Shown here in pieces: positions 33,409 to 42,264 of a stretch of DNA of 64,000 nt. A program made the position numbers and the translations under genes. Under the pieces are notes generated by a model. It saw nothing but the letters and a program-made list of their open reading frames with translations, had not been told where the DNA came from and searched no databases. Origin of the DNA: Lentzea albida (GTDB taxonomy: Bacteria; Actinomycetota; Actinomycetes; Mycobacteriales; Pseudonocardiaceae); the NCBI RefSeq assembly GCF_900111005.1, contig NZ_FOFV01000009.1, positions 186,001 through 250,000 of the forward strand, written 5' to 3'. Numbering within the stretch: the first letter of the stretch is position 1; each line of letters begins with the position of its first letter.

Positions 33409-34293
33409 ATGCCCAGTACCGAGCATCGCGCCCGGCCTCCTCTCGGCAACTTCGCCAGAACCCTGCGCATCGCCGTTCGCTGCGTCGACGCGGAGCTCCG
33501 CCTCGCGACCGATCTCCGGGCTGCCGCGGCGGCTCCCCCGTCGAGCGCCGAGCTCCTCAGGCAGGTGGAGCCGCCTCTGGTGTTCGCCCGGCTGTTCGCC
33601 GTCGTCACCGCGGCGGCAGCGGGAGGTTCTTTGCACAACACCATGCCGGTGTCGGTGATGTCGGCGTTGTGGTGGGCCGGTGCGGACACGCGCACGAGCG
33701 GGGCGGCCGCCCGGTTGCCGTTGCGCTACCTGCGTTCTCTCGACATCGCGGAGGACCTCCGCAGGGGGTGGACCACCGACCTCGAAGAGACGGCGGTCGA
33801 TCTCGCTTCGAGGCCAAGCGCTCGAAGCAACGCCTACGCGCGTGAGGCGTTCATGGCGGCGCGGACCTGCGCGCCTTCCGACGGGCCGCAGTGGCGCGAG
33901 TTCGGGAGGCTGTACGGGTTGCTGGCCGATCAGGCCGCCGCGAACTCCGCCGGCGACGATCGGACACCACCGCTGTTGCTCGCCAACGCCTGCAAGGTCG
34001 CGAGCACGCACCTCAGGCACCACATGATTCGACTCGGCGAGGAGGCCGGCCGGAACGCCGCCGCCAGGACGGTGCTCCGGGACCTCTCCAGCACCCCTGG
34101 TGCCGTGCAGCTGTACGACCGCGAGATCCACGACCTGCACTCGCGGGCGGTGAGCACCCTGGCGGGACTGTGCGAGCCGAACCCGTACCGCTTGTTCCTG
34201 CGTTCCCGGCTGGACGGACTGTTGCAGCACTCGCTCGTGCGTCCGCGCGAGATGGTGGGTTCGCCCGTCCCCCGACGCCCGGTTGCCCCTTAG
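33409..34293 (+). CDS. Isoprenoid-synthase-like protein without a visible DDxxD motif (uncertain)
   Basis: A 294-residue all-helical protein from ATG 33409. EPPLVFARLFAVVTAAAAGG followed by MPVSVMSALWWAGAD and, later, WREFGRLYGLLADQAAAN followed by PPLLLANACKVA recall polyprenyl synthetase-like proteins of actinomycetes. The first Asp-rich motif expected after WWAGAD is replaced by TRTSGAA, and the second is not evident. It may be a diverged or inactive member, or the resemblance may be only structural. It starts a plus-strand run but is separated from the MFS gene by 264 nt. There is no clear ribosome site. Confidence 0.45.
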   Translation: MPSTEHRARPPLGNFARTLRIAVRCVDAELRLATDLRAAAAAPPSSAELLRQVEPPLVFARLFAVVTAAAAGGSLHNTMPVSVMSALWWAGADTRTSGAAARLPLRYLRSLDIAEDLRRGWTTDLEETAVDLASRPSARSNAYAREAFMAARTCAPSDGPQWREFGRLYGLLADQAAANSAGDDRTPPLLLANACKVASTHLRHHMIRLGEEAGRNAAARTVLRDLSSTPGAVQLYDREIHDLHSRAVSTLAGLCEPNPYRLFLRSRLDGLLQHSLVRPREMVGSPVPRRPVAP

Positions 34294-34557
34294 CTTCAGC
34301 GCGGGACCATTACCAGCCGTCGACTTCGGACCAAGAATGTCTGCCCGTTCGCCTCGGCGAGCTTCCCGATCGGACACGGGCGGCGACGTTGTCGACCGGT
34401 TCTTCACAAAACCGTCCCGCCAGGCGAAACGAGCCTCGCATCCGCGACCATCCGCGATGCACAGTGTCGGAGCGCTGCGGCGACCTGATCTCCACGAGCG
34501 CGGTGAATTCTCGCTGTCTTGTCCACCAACTCGTCCGACCGCCCTTGGAGGTCCGCT

Positions 34558-35775
34558 GTGTTCGCCGGTTACCGCAGCGCCTTCGCCAAGCGGGGTGCCG
34601 CGTCCTTCTGCATCGCGGGTGTGCTGTCGCGTCTTTTCGTCGGAATCTACCCGCTCGGCTTGCTCCTTTTGCTGGCCTTGCCCACCGGACAGTACGGGAA
34701 AGCCGCGTTGGTGAGCGGCTGCTGGACGATCGGGAACGCATTGGGCAGTCCCGCCGCCGGGATCATCGCAGACAGTTTCGGGCAGCGCAGAACACTGCTC
34801 CTGTCCATTTTCGCGCATTTCGCGCTGGCCACGATGGTGCTCGGATCGGTCGCACTCGGCGCACCTCTTCCGGCGACCCTGCTCCTGGCACTTCTCCTGG
34901 GCGCTTCAGTGGTCAACACCGGCCCGATGACGCGAGCGCGATGGGCGACGATGTGGCCGGGCGACAGCGCTGAGAGATCCGCCGCCTACTCGGTCGAAAC
35001 GGTACTGGACGAGGTCGTCTTCGCGATCGGCCCTCTCCTGACAGCAGCTCTCGCGGTCCACGTCTCGCCGTACCTGGCCGTCGCTTCGGCAGTCCTCTTC
35101 ACCGCCTCCGGCGCGACCTGGCTGATCTTCCAGCGACACACCGAGCCGCCCAGGCAACCTCCCGTCTCCCGCGGGCATCGGCGCCTCGCCGCACGGTATC
35201 CGGGCATGCCGCTGCTGCTCCTCCTGCTGCTCGTGGTGGGAGCCACCTGCGGTGCCGCGGAAGTGCTGCTCGTCGCACGTTCGGCCGACCTGGGCAGGCC
35301 AGGTGGCGCTGGCCTCGTTCTCACGTGCTTCGCAGTGGGCAGTGGCGTCTCGGCCATCCTGTACGGCTCACGGACGCGAAGCAGGCCGACGTCGCTTCAG
35401 CTTGCCCTGAGCGCCTCGGCTTTCGGCCTGCTCCCCGCCCTCTACCTGACCGCGGACAGCTTGCCCACCCTCATGGCGTGCTCTGCGGTCAACGGCCTCA
35501 GCATGGCGCCGACCGTCATCAACAGCTTTCACCTCCTCGACGAGCTCGTTCCGGTGGCGATCCAGACCGAAGCGATGAACTGGGTGTGGTCCAGTCTCTC
35601 GCTCGGCTTCGGTTCGGGCACCGCCATCGTCGGCAAGGTCTCAGACGAGCTGGGTGCCCGGTCGACGTTCTTCCTCCCGGTCATCTGCGCGTTGTCGGCT
35701 GCTGCGGCCGCCCATCTGCTGCGTTCGCGGTTGAAGCTCCGAACGAAGACAGAAGCACCGAACACTTCACGATGA
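34558..35775 (+). CDS. MFS transporter, 12 TM segments
   Basis: A 405-residue permease with about 12 hydrophobic segments. Motif A-like AAGIIADSFGQRRTLLL follows the second segment, and EERSAAYSVE-like ERSAAYSVETVLDEVVFAIGP lies in the middle region typical of small MFS exporters. GTG 34558 is chosen because GGAGG lies 6 nt upstream; an in-frame TTG at 34519 has no such site. The gene precedes an oxygenase gene by 13 nt, so it is likely the exporter of the pathway product. Confidence 0.85.
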   Translation: MFAGYRSAFAKRGAASFCIAGVLSRLFVGIYPLGLLLLLALPTGQYGKAALVSGCWTIGNALGSPAAGIIADSFGQRRTLLLSIFAHFALATMVLGSVALGAPLPATLLLALLLGASVVNTGPMTRARWATMWPGDSAERSAAYSVETVLDEVVFAIGPLLTAALAVHVSPYLAVASAVLFTASGATWLIFQRHTEPPRQPPVSRGHRRLAARYPGMPLLLLLLLVVGATCGAAEVLLVARSADLGRPGGAGLVLTCFAVGSGVSAILYGSRTRSRPTSLQLALSASAFGLLPALYLTADSLPTLMACSAVNGLSMAPTVINSFHLLDELVPVAIQTEAMNWVWSSLSLGFGSGTAIVGKVSDELGARSTFFLPVICALSAAAAAHLLRSRLKLRTKTEAPNTSR

Positions 35776-35788
35776 AGGACCACTTCAC

Positions 35789-36970
35789 ATGGCGAACGAT
35801 GTTCTTGAGCAGATCGAGGGTTCCCGTGTGCAACTCGGGGCCCAGGCAGCCGAAGCAGAGGAGCTGGGGACACTCCCCACGCACACCGCGGACATCTTGC
35901 GGAAAACCGGTGTGGTGAGAATGCTGCAACCCGCGAAGCACGGTGGCCTCGAGGCCGATCCGCGGGAGTTCCTCGACGCGGTGATCATGACCGCCGAGTC
36001 CTGCGGCGCGGCGGGCTGGGTCGCAGGTGTCCTGGGTTCACACCCGTGGCAGCTGGCCTTGATGCCGGAGTCCGTTCAGGACGACGTGTGGGCGGCTGAT
36101 CCGGACACCTGGATAGCGTCGCCGTTCTCACCGTTCGGCAAGGCGCGAAAGGTTGAGGGAGGCTATCTGCTGAGCGGCAGGTGGCCGTTCTCATCCGGCA
36201 CGGACCACTGCGAATGGGCCTGGCTGGGTGCGACCGTGGTCGATGCCGAAGGCGATGGCGCCGGTGCCGACGGCACCCTGCACATGCTGCTGCCGCGGAG
36301 CGACTACACGATCATCGACGGGTCGTGGAACGCGGTCGGGCTGCGCGGCAGCGGAAGCAAAGACGTCACGGTGAGCGGCGCGTTCGTGCCTGCCGAGCGC
36401 GTGATAGCGGAGCAGAAGATCGTCAGCGGCGTCGCGGCCCGGGAAGCAGGCAGGAGCGAGAACCTTTTCCGCATGCCCTGGTCCGCCATTTTCCCCAACG
36501 CGATCACGGCAGCGATCATCGGCATGTGCCGCGGCGCTCTCGCCGCGTCCTTCGACTACCAGCGCGACCGGGTCGACGAGTCCGGTCGGCTGGTGCGTGA
36601 GGACAACTTCCTCTTGGCGCAGCTGAGCGAGTGCCATTCCGAGGTCGAGTCCGCGCGAGTCCAGATGATGGCCAACGTGGGCCGGATGTGGGACATCGTC
36701 GGCTCCGGGAAAGAGGTGCCGTTCGAGCTCCGCGCCGCGGCCCGCTGCGACCAGGTCCGCGGCAGCCGGCGCGCTGTAGAGGCACTCGACCGCCTCTACA
36801 GCCATTCAGGCGGCAACGCCTTGCGGTCGGATCGGCCCATGCAGCGCTTCTGGCGCGATGCGCATGCCGGGTTGAACCACGCCATCAACGTCTACTCCGG
36901 ACCGTATCGGGCCTACGCGCTGACCAGGATGGGCGCGGCAGTTCCACCCGGTCTCCGGCGTGATGTCTGA
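35789..36970 (+). CDS. Flavin-dependent monooxygenase, acyl-CoA-dehydrogenase fold (HsaA/group D-like)
   Basis: A 393-residue protein of the acyl-CoA dehydrogenase superfamily, in the branch of two-component flavin monooxygenases (HsaA, HpaB-like). Features are SCGAAGWVAGVLGSHPWQLALMP, the beta-domain GYLLSGRWPFSSGTDHCEWAWLG and GLRGSGSKDVTVSGAFVP, and the C-terminal YSHSGGNALRSDRPMQRFWRD with conserved Arg and Asp. The catalytic Glu of dehydrogenases is absent, as in the monooxygenases. It needs FMNH2/FADH2 from a reductase not found in the window. The stop overlaps the start of the TDO-like gene by 8 nt. It probably hydroxylates an aromatic or carrier-bound intermediate. Confidence 0.8.
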   Translation: MANDVLEQIEGSRVQLGAQAAEAEELGTLPTHTADILRKTGVVRMLQPAKHGGLEADPREFLDAVIMTAESCGAAGWVAGVLGSHPWQLALMPESVQDDVWAADPDTWIASPFSPFGKARKVEGGYLLSGRWPFSSGTDHCEWAWLGATVVDAEGDGAGADGTLHMLLPRSDYTIIDGSWNAVGLRGSGSKDVTVSGAFVPAERVIAEQKIVSGVAAREAGRSENLFRMPWSAIFPNAITAAIIGMCRGALAASFDYQRDRVDESGRLVREDNFLLAQLSECHSEVESARVQMMANVGRMWDIVGSGKEVPFELRAAARCDQVRGSRRAVEALDRLYSHSGGNALRSDRPMQRFWRDAHAGLNHAINVYSGPYRAYALTRMGAAVPPGLRRDV

Positions 36971-38162
36971 GCCGCGGAGAACGACAGTGGGTGAGCGCGC
37001 GGCGGCCTCCGTCACCGATGCACGGCAAGGCAAAACGACACCGGGCCTGGCAAGCTCGATCCGTCTGCAGATACTGCGGCACGGCAAGGACCGGCTCGGG
37101 GACGAGGCCCTGGAACAGGTCAGAGCGAACCGCGCCGACGCCGCGACCGAACCGGTGATCGCGGAGTTCTACAACTGCGTTCTGGACAAAGCAGAGAACC
37201 GGTACTCCTACCGGAGCTACCTGGCCCTGGACGTTCTGAAGCCCCTGCTCCCGACGACGGGGAACACCCACACCGGACGGGACCTCGTCGCGCACCTCTT
37301 GCGGGACCTGGCCGAGTTCGAGTGGATGACGATGAAGGACGACGGCAGCGAGTTCCTCCCGAACGGTCGGCCAAGCCGTCAGCTCGCACTCAAGAGAATT
37401 CACAAGACAGCCTCCTTGCGCGAGCACTTCGACCCACCGAGAACAAGACCTGGTTTCGCGGGAGAACTGGTCGAGGAAGTCGTCCGCTTCAGCGTTCTCC
37501 CCGTCTCGGACCACCACGACGAGTATCTCTTCATCCGAGTTCTGCAATGCTACGAGACGGTTTTCACGATGATGGCGGCCACGCTTGAGGAAGCAGTTGC
37601 GGTTGCAGCGTCCGGATGCGTCTCCGAGGTTGCCGCTCGGATTGAGTCGGCTGCTACAACGCTGGACCAGGCGTCGGGACTGTTCAGCCTGCTGGCCACC
37701 ATGCCGCCCGCGAACTTCCGGGCCTTCCGCATGCGGACCGACGGATCGAGCGCGATCCAGTCGGAAGCGTACAAGTTGGTGGAGATCTTCTGCGCGTTGC
37801 CGAGAAGAGGTCGTCTCGACTCCCCCGCGTTCCTCTCCGTTCCCCGCGTGCGGCTGCGCGCCTTGTCCGGGCACGACTCCCTGTCCGCCTGGCACCGTCG
37901 CCGGCAGAGCAGGTGGAGTGACGCGGAGAGCACGCTGGTGACGAACGCGCTGCAGCTGCTGGAACAGAGTCATCAGAAGTGGAAGCGCACTCACCACTCC
38001 ATCGCGCGATCGATGATAAGCGGCAGCAGCGGAACCGGTGGCACAGAGGGCATCGAGTACTTGCAGCGGTGCACGGAGAACCGGCTCTTCTGGCCGATCG
38101 GCGAGCAGCGCCCCCAGCACGATCCTTCCTTCGACGGAAGCCGAGGATATCCGTGGATCTGA
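36963..38162 (+). CDS. Tryptophan 2,3-dioxygenase-superfamily heme protein
   Basis: A 399-residue all-alpha protein. The central segment HHDEYLFIRVLQCYETVF and, after a helix, MPPANFRAFRMRTDGSSAIQSEAYKLVE correspond to the substrate-pocket helices of TDO. The C-terminal KWKRTHHSIARSMISG followed by GTGGTEGIEYLQ matches the TDO heme-ligand region, with His344 as the likely axial ligand. It is longer and more diverged than housekeeping TDO, so it could be a true dioxygenase or a relative such as PrnB, MarE or the SfmD/LmbB2 hydroxylases. It is translationally coupled on both sides to the flavin monooxygenase and a decarboxylase. Confidence 0.75.
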   Translation: MSEPRRTTVGERAAASVTDARQGKTTPGLASSIRLQILRHGKDRLGDEALEQVRANRADAATEPVIAEFYNCVLDKAENRYSYRSYLALDVLKPLLPTTGNTHTGRDLVAHLLRDLAEFEWMTMKDDGSEFLPNGRPSRQLALKRIHKTASLREHFDPPRTRPGFAGELVEEVVRFSVLPVSDHHDEYLFIRVLQCYETVFTMMAATLEEAVAVAASGCVSEVAARIESAATTLDQASGLFSLLATMPPANFRAFRMRTDGSSAIQSEAYKLVEIFCALPRRGRLDSPAFLSVPRVRLRALSGHDSLSAWHRRRQSRWSDAESTLVTNALQLLEQSHQKWKRTHHSIARSMISGSSGTGGTEGIEYLQRCTENRLFWPIGEQRPQHDPSFDGSRGYPWI

Positions 38163-39529
38163 CAAAGTGGATGATCCGAGCACGTGAAGAGAACGCCAGG
38201 TGGCAGAACACTTTCCCACCGTTCTCACCCCATCCGTCGATGGAGGTCGACGATGACGTGTTCGCGGCGGCCTTTCACGACTTCACGAAGAGGCTCGGGA
38301 AGAACTACCCCTTCTTCCACCCGTCGTACGCCGGGCACATGGTCCGCCCGCCGCACTCCGCTGCCACCATCGGCTACCTGGCAGCCATGCTGGTCAACCC
38401 GAACAACCACGCGTTCGACGGTGGCCCGGCCACCGTCGAGATGGAGAAGGAGGTCGTCGCCCAGCTGTCCGGCATGTTCGGGTTCGGCACCTCGCTCGGC
38501 CATCTGACCACCAGCGGCACGATCGCGAACCTCGAAGCCCTCTACGTCGCGCGAGAACTCCGACCGGGCCGAGGCGTCGCCTTCAGCGAAGAAGCCCACT
38601 TCACGCACAGCCGCATGTGCCGCGTCCTGGGCTTGGAAAGTCATGCGGTGCGGGCAGACAGCCGGGGCCGAATGGACGTCGAGGCCCTGGAGGGGCTGCT
38701 GCGGACACAGCGCATCGGCACAGTCGTCCTGACAGCCGGCACGACCGGTCTCGGCGCGGTCGACCCGATCCACGAGGTCCTCGCGTTGCGGGAGCGCTAC
38801 GACATCCGCATCCACGTCGATGCCGCTTATGGCGGTTTCTTCACGCTGCTCAGGGGATCGGACACCGCGGAGGCGCTACCGCCAGAGCCGTGGCAGGCCA
38901 TTTCCCGGTGTGATTCCGTGGTGGTCGATCCGCACAAGCACGGACTGCAGCCCTACGGCTGCGGCGCGGTGCTCTTCAACGACCCGGACGTCAACCGGTT
39001 CTACGCCCACGACTCTCCGTACACCTACTGCGCTCCTGCCGAGTTCAACCCCGGCGAGACGAGCCTGGAGTGCTCGCGGGCCGGTGCGGCCGCGGCAGCC
39101 CTCTGGCTCACCTTCCAGGTCCTGCCGCCGACCCCCTCGGGACTGGGCCAAGTGCTCGGCGCCGGCAGGCGGGCCGCCCTGGAGTGGTCAGCCAGGATAG
39201 CGTCGTCCGAGACCCTCGAGCTGTACCAGGAACCTGAGCTGGACATCGTCACCTACTTCCCTGTCGTCCGGCCCGCGAGCATGCGGCTGGTGGATCAGAC
39301 CTCGGCCGCAATGCTGGAGAGCGGTGCCACAGAGGCAGACGCGGTGTTCTTGAGCACTTTGAAGGTGCGATCCGATGCACTCGTCAGCCGACATCCCGGT
39401 ATCACCGCCGATGCCTCCGAGGCGCGGATCATCCGCAGCGCGCTGATGAAACCGGAGTTCGAAGACTTCATCCCGTACTTGCACTACAGGGTGGAGGCGC
39501 TGGCCGTCTCCCACACCGAGCTCAGGTGA
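38153..39529 (+). CDS. PLP-dependent group II amino-acid decarboxylase
   Basis: A 458-residue fold-type I decarboxylase. The PLP Lys is Lys262 in DPHKHGLQPYG, the ring-stacking region is LTTSGTIANLEALYVAREL, and the cofactor-binding Asp is in IHVDAAYGGFF. It resembles aromatic-L-amino-acid and tyrosine decarboxylases (YPFFHPSYAGHMVRPPHS). GTG 38153 has GAGGA 6 nt upstream and lies inside the end of the TDO-like gene. Together with that gene, tryptophan or a tryptophan-derived amino acid is a reasonable substrate, but this is an inference. Confidence 0.88.
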   Translation: MDLTKWMIRAREENARWQNTFPPFSPHPSMEVDDDVFAAAFHDFTKRLGKNYPFFHPSYAGHMVRPPHSAATIGYLAAMLVNPNNHAFDGGPATVEMEKEVVAQLSGMFGFGTSLGHLTTSGTIANLEALYVARELRPGRGVAFSEEAHFTHSRMCRVLGLESHAVRADSRGRMDVEALEGLLRTQRIGTVVLTAGTTGLGAVDPIHEVLALRERYDIRIHVDAAYGGFFTLLRGSDTAEALPPEPWQAISRCDSVVVDPHKHGLQPYGCGAVLFNDPDVNRFYAHDSPYTYCAPAEFNPGETSLECSRAGAAAAALWLTFQVLPPTPSGLGQVLGAGRRAALEWSARIASSETLELYQEPELDIVTYFPVVRPASMRLVDQTSAAMLESGATEADAVFLSTLKVRSDALVSRHPGITADASEARIIRSALMKPEFEDFIPYLHYRVEALAVSHTELR

Positions 39530-40650
39530 GCGCGGCCTGCACGGGCGGTCGTCGTGGCGGTTCGGGCCGGATCAGCGGACGGGAACTCGTTACCGTCACT
39601 GGAAGTACCTCAGCTCGCCGGTCACCGCTCGACACCATCGGTGACCCGATCGACCAGTTGGCCTCCCTGATGCGTTCACCTTGACGGCGAACAACTTCAT
39701 CGTCGCCGGCGAGATCCGGGGCTCCCGGCGCGACCTGCCGCGGGAGGCCTGCTCTCGAAGCGCTCGGCGGTGATCGCAACGAACCACCGCCGCACGGCTC
39801 TGGCCGCGGTGTCGGTGCACCAGCAGCGCGGCGACACGGAGTTGCTCGTCGTTCCCGCGCAACGCTTCGACGAGACCTGCACCCCCGAGCTCGAAGCGGC
39901 GGGCTTCGCCGTTCCGGGACGCGCGGACCACCACGCGTCGGACGCAACGCCCGGACGCACGTGGGTTCCCACCAGCGGCAGTTCCGGCCGCCCGAAGCGA
40001 GTGGCTCACACGCTCGCCGGGGTGACGACGGTGAAGCGGCCCAGGAACGCCGCCGGTGGCTCCTCCCCTTCACCCGGGCAGCTGTGCCTGGTGGCAGCTC
40101 GTCACCTCGTCCATGGCAGTGCCCGGCCAGGGTCTCGCCGGGGTGGGGGTGGGTGCCCACCAACTGGAGCACTGGGCGGACCTGACAGCGGCGGAGGGTG
40201 TCACCGCGGTGTCGGCCACGCCGACATTCTGAGCGTCGTGCGCTGCTGCGCGGTGCGAGCGGGCCGTCGTGGTTGACACTCGAGCAGATCCCCCTCGGTG
40301 GAGAGGCCGTCGAACAACGTCTGCTCGACGAACAAGCCCGCCGTTTCCCACGTGCCCGCATCAGCTGGATCTACGCGTCGACCGAGACCGGTGCGGCTTT
40401 CGCGGTGCATGACGGCCGCGCTGGTTTCCTGTTGTCCTGGTTGACCAAGGAGGACATCGACCGTCCTCGGCTGAGGATCCGGAACGGGAGTCACTGGTCC
40501 GCAGTCCGTACCACGGCGTCGGGCTCACCACCGGCCGTGCGTGAAGTGCTCCTCAGCCAGCCGGCGGTCGTGCGGCTACGGGTGTATGCGCGCCGCAGGC
40601 CTGCCGAGTTCGCCGTGCCGCGGCTGTCGTTCTTGGAAGACTTGCACTGA
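39526..40650 (+). pseudogene. AMP-dependent acyl-CoA ligase, multiply frameshifted
   Basis: Ligase sequence is spread over several plus-strand frames. The original GTG at 39526 overlaps the decarboxylase stop and reads SGRELVTVTGSTSARR before a stop near 39683. Another frame carries LTANNFIVAGEIRGSRRDL, then LLSKRSAVIATNHRRTALAA and the adenylation core WVPTSGSSGRPKRVAHTLAG. A further frame gives SSMAVPGQGLAGVGVGAHQLE and ends at a stop near 40232. The last gives LEQIPLGGEAVEQ and SWIYASTETGAAFAVHDGRAG. At least four frame changes are needed, so the gene is broken or this stretch is poorly sequenced. Confidence 0.8.
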
Positions 40651-40664
40651 GGGGAAGTCGGAAA

Positions 40665-41202
40665 GGTGAACATTGAGCCGCAGACGACGCCAGTTCCTCC
40701 GGAAACGTGGTCGTCTGGTCATGATCGAGTCCGTGTGCGCGCAACGCGGCCGTCCGGGACGGCGCGTTCATTCGGCGGCGAAGGGCGCCATGGAGTCGGC
40801 CACCCGGTCGCTCGCCCGTGCATGGCACCGGTGACTGCTGATCAACTGCGTGTCACCGGGATTCTTCGACTCCGAGACGTCGGCGGGTGCTGGGCGCGGA
40901 CAAGCTCATCGGCGGTGGGCACTTCTGCCTGTCCACCGCGTGGGACGCGCCGGCACGGGTTTTGCCGACGGCATTCCACGATCCGCCCGGCAGCCCCGGC
41001 TGAGCATGTGGACCCTCTCCTGTTCCAGGTGGGTGTTCGGGTCGATCCGCTGGTGTGCGGGGGCAATCCGCATGTGCGGCACGCCACTCCGACCTGTTCG
41101 GGTGATTCTCTGTCCTCGCTTGGGACGGCGGTCGAGTTCCGTCTACACCGGAAGGGCACTCGCAGTCGTTCAGACCTGGCCTCCGGAAAGGGTTTCCAGT
41201 GA
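40665..41202 (+). pseudogene. Short-chain dehydrogenase remnant with unrecognised tail
   Basis: One frame reads GRLVMIESVCAQRGR then HSAAKGAMESATRSLARAW, matching the SDR catalytic helix (the usual YxxxK reads HSAAK). After a frameshift near 40835 another frame continues LLINCVSPGFFDSETS, the next SDR segment. No N-terminal Rossmann motif is found. The final 300 nt hold open sequence (GGGHFCLSTAWDAP, AEHVDPLLF) that I cannot assign, ending in a stop that overlaps the next gene's start (GTGA), as an intact upstream gene would. Confidence 0.6.
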
Positions 41203-42224
41203 GCGATGCAGTGGAGCGGGTGTCGGATTGGCTCGGCCGGCCCGCGGACGAAGTCGACCGGCTCGTGCATCCGGTGGAGTTGGAACGGGTGCTCGGTGCG
41301 ATCCACGAGCTCAACCGCCGAGCGGCCGCGAGCGACCCGGAGATGTTCTACCGGCAGCAGCTCCTGCTGTCGCGGATCTACACCACGCAGCTGCGAGTGG
41401 CGCCCGGCGAACCGTCTGCCGAAGGCTCGACCGCGCTGCACCGGGTGACGCGCCTGCTGGAACAGGCGACCGCGGCGGCGGAGGACTCACGGATCGAAGC
41501 GGGATCGCTCGACAACGCGCCCGCGGAACCCGCCGAGTTCGTGTCCTGGCTGAAGAAGCTGGCGCGGCGGCACACCGTCTTCAAGCACCCTTACTACACC
41601 GACTTCATCCGCGACCGCGCCGACTCCGAAGCGATCCGCCGTTACATGATCCAGGAGTCGGTGATCGACGGACGTTTCGACGACCTCCTCGCACTGATGC
41701 AGGTGGGGACGAGCGGTCCGGCCAAGATGGAGATCGCCCGGAACTTCTGGGACGAGATGGGCAACGGGAACCCGGCAGAGGTCCACACCCACCTGTTCAA
41801 GCAGATCTTCGAGGTGTTCGACATCACCGACGACGAACTGGAGAACGCCCTCACCGCCAACGCGTTGCTGTCCGGCAACCTCGCGGTCATGCTGTGCCGC
41901 TACCGCTCCAGCTACCCGGAGGCGGTCGGTTTCCTCGGCATGACCGAATGGCTGGTCCCCGACCGCTTCGTCCAGGTGGTGCATGCCTGGGAACGGCTCG
42001 GTCTGCCGGACGTGGGCATCGTCTACCACCGCCTGCACATCACCGTGGACGCCCAGCACGCCGCCGGCTGGTTCCACAACGTCATCAAACCCGCGGCCAC
42101 ATCACCCGCCATGCGCAGGGGAATCGCCCGCGGCACGCTGTGGCGCCTGAACTCGTCGCAGCGCTACCTCGACGAACGGATGTCCGAAGTGGACCTGTCC
42201 GCGAGGCTCACGACCGCCGGGTGA
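41199..42224 (+). CDS. Heme-oxygenase-like diiron oxidase/oxygenase (HDO family)
   Basis: A 341-residue helical protein of the iron-containing redox enzyme family (Haem_oxygenas_2-like). Candidate metal ligands sit in YMIQESVIDGRFDDLL (Glu153), NFWDEMGNG with NPAEVHTH (Glu186, His196/198), and YHRLHITVDAQHAAGW (His280, Asp284, His287). Relatives include SznF, UndA, BesC and RohS, which perform N-oxygenation, oxidative decarboxylation or fragmentation of amino or fatty acids. The GTG at 41199 overlaps the upstream stop. A 2OG-Fe oxygenase and a DapF-like protein follow with short gaps, so an amino-acid-derived substrate is likely. Confidence 0.85.
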   Translation: MSDAVERVSDWLGRPADEVDRLVHPVELERVLGAIHELNRRAAASDPEMFYRQQLLLSRIYTTQLRVAPGEPSAEGSTALHRVTRLLEQATAAAEDSRIEAGSLDNAPAEPAEFVSWLKKLARRHTVFKHPYYTDFIRDRADSEAIRRYMIQESVIDGRFDDLLALMQVGTSGPAKMEIARNFWDEMGNGNPAEVHTHLFKQIFEVFDITDDELENALTANALLSGNLAVMLCRYRSSYPEAVGFLGMTEWLVPDRFVQVVHAWERLGLPDVGIVYHRLHITVDAQHAAGWFHNVIKPAATSPAMRRGIARGTLWRLNSSQRYLDERMSEVDLSARLTTAG

Positions 42225-42264
42225 GCGGCCGTCCCGCGTCTTGAGGAGGAAGGGGTTCCCGGAC

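Noticed and set aside
40960..41195. AfsA-type hotdog domain (gamma-butyrolactone synthase) in the tail of the broken SDR region
   Set aside because: Only a short AEHVDPLLF stretch hints at it; too little sequence agrees to make the call.
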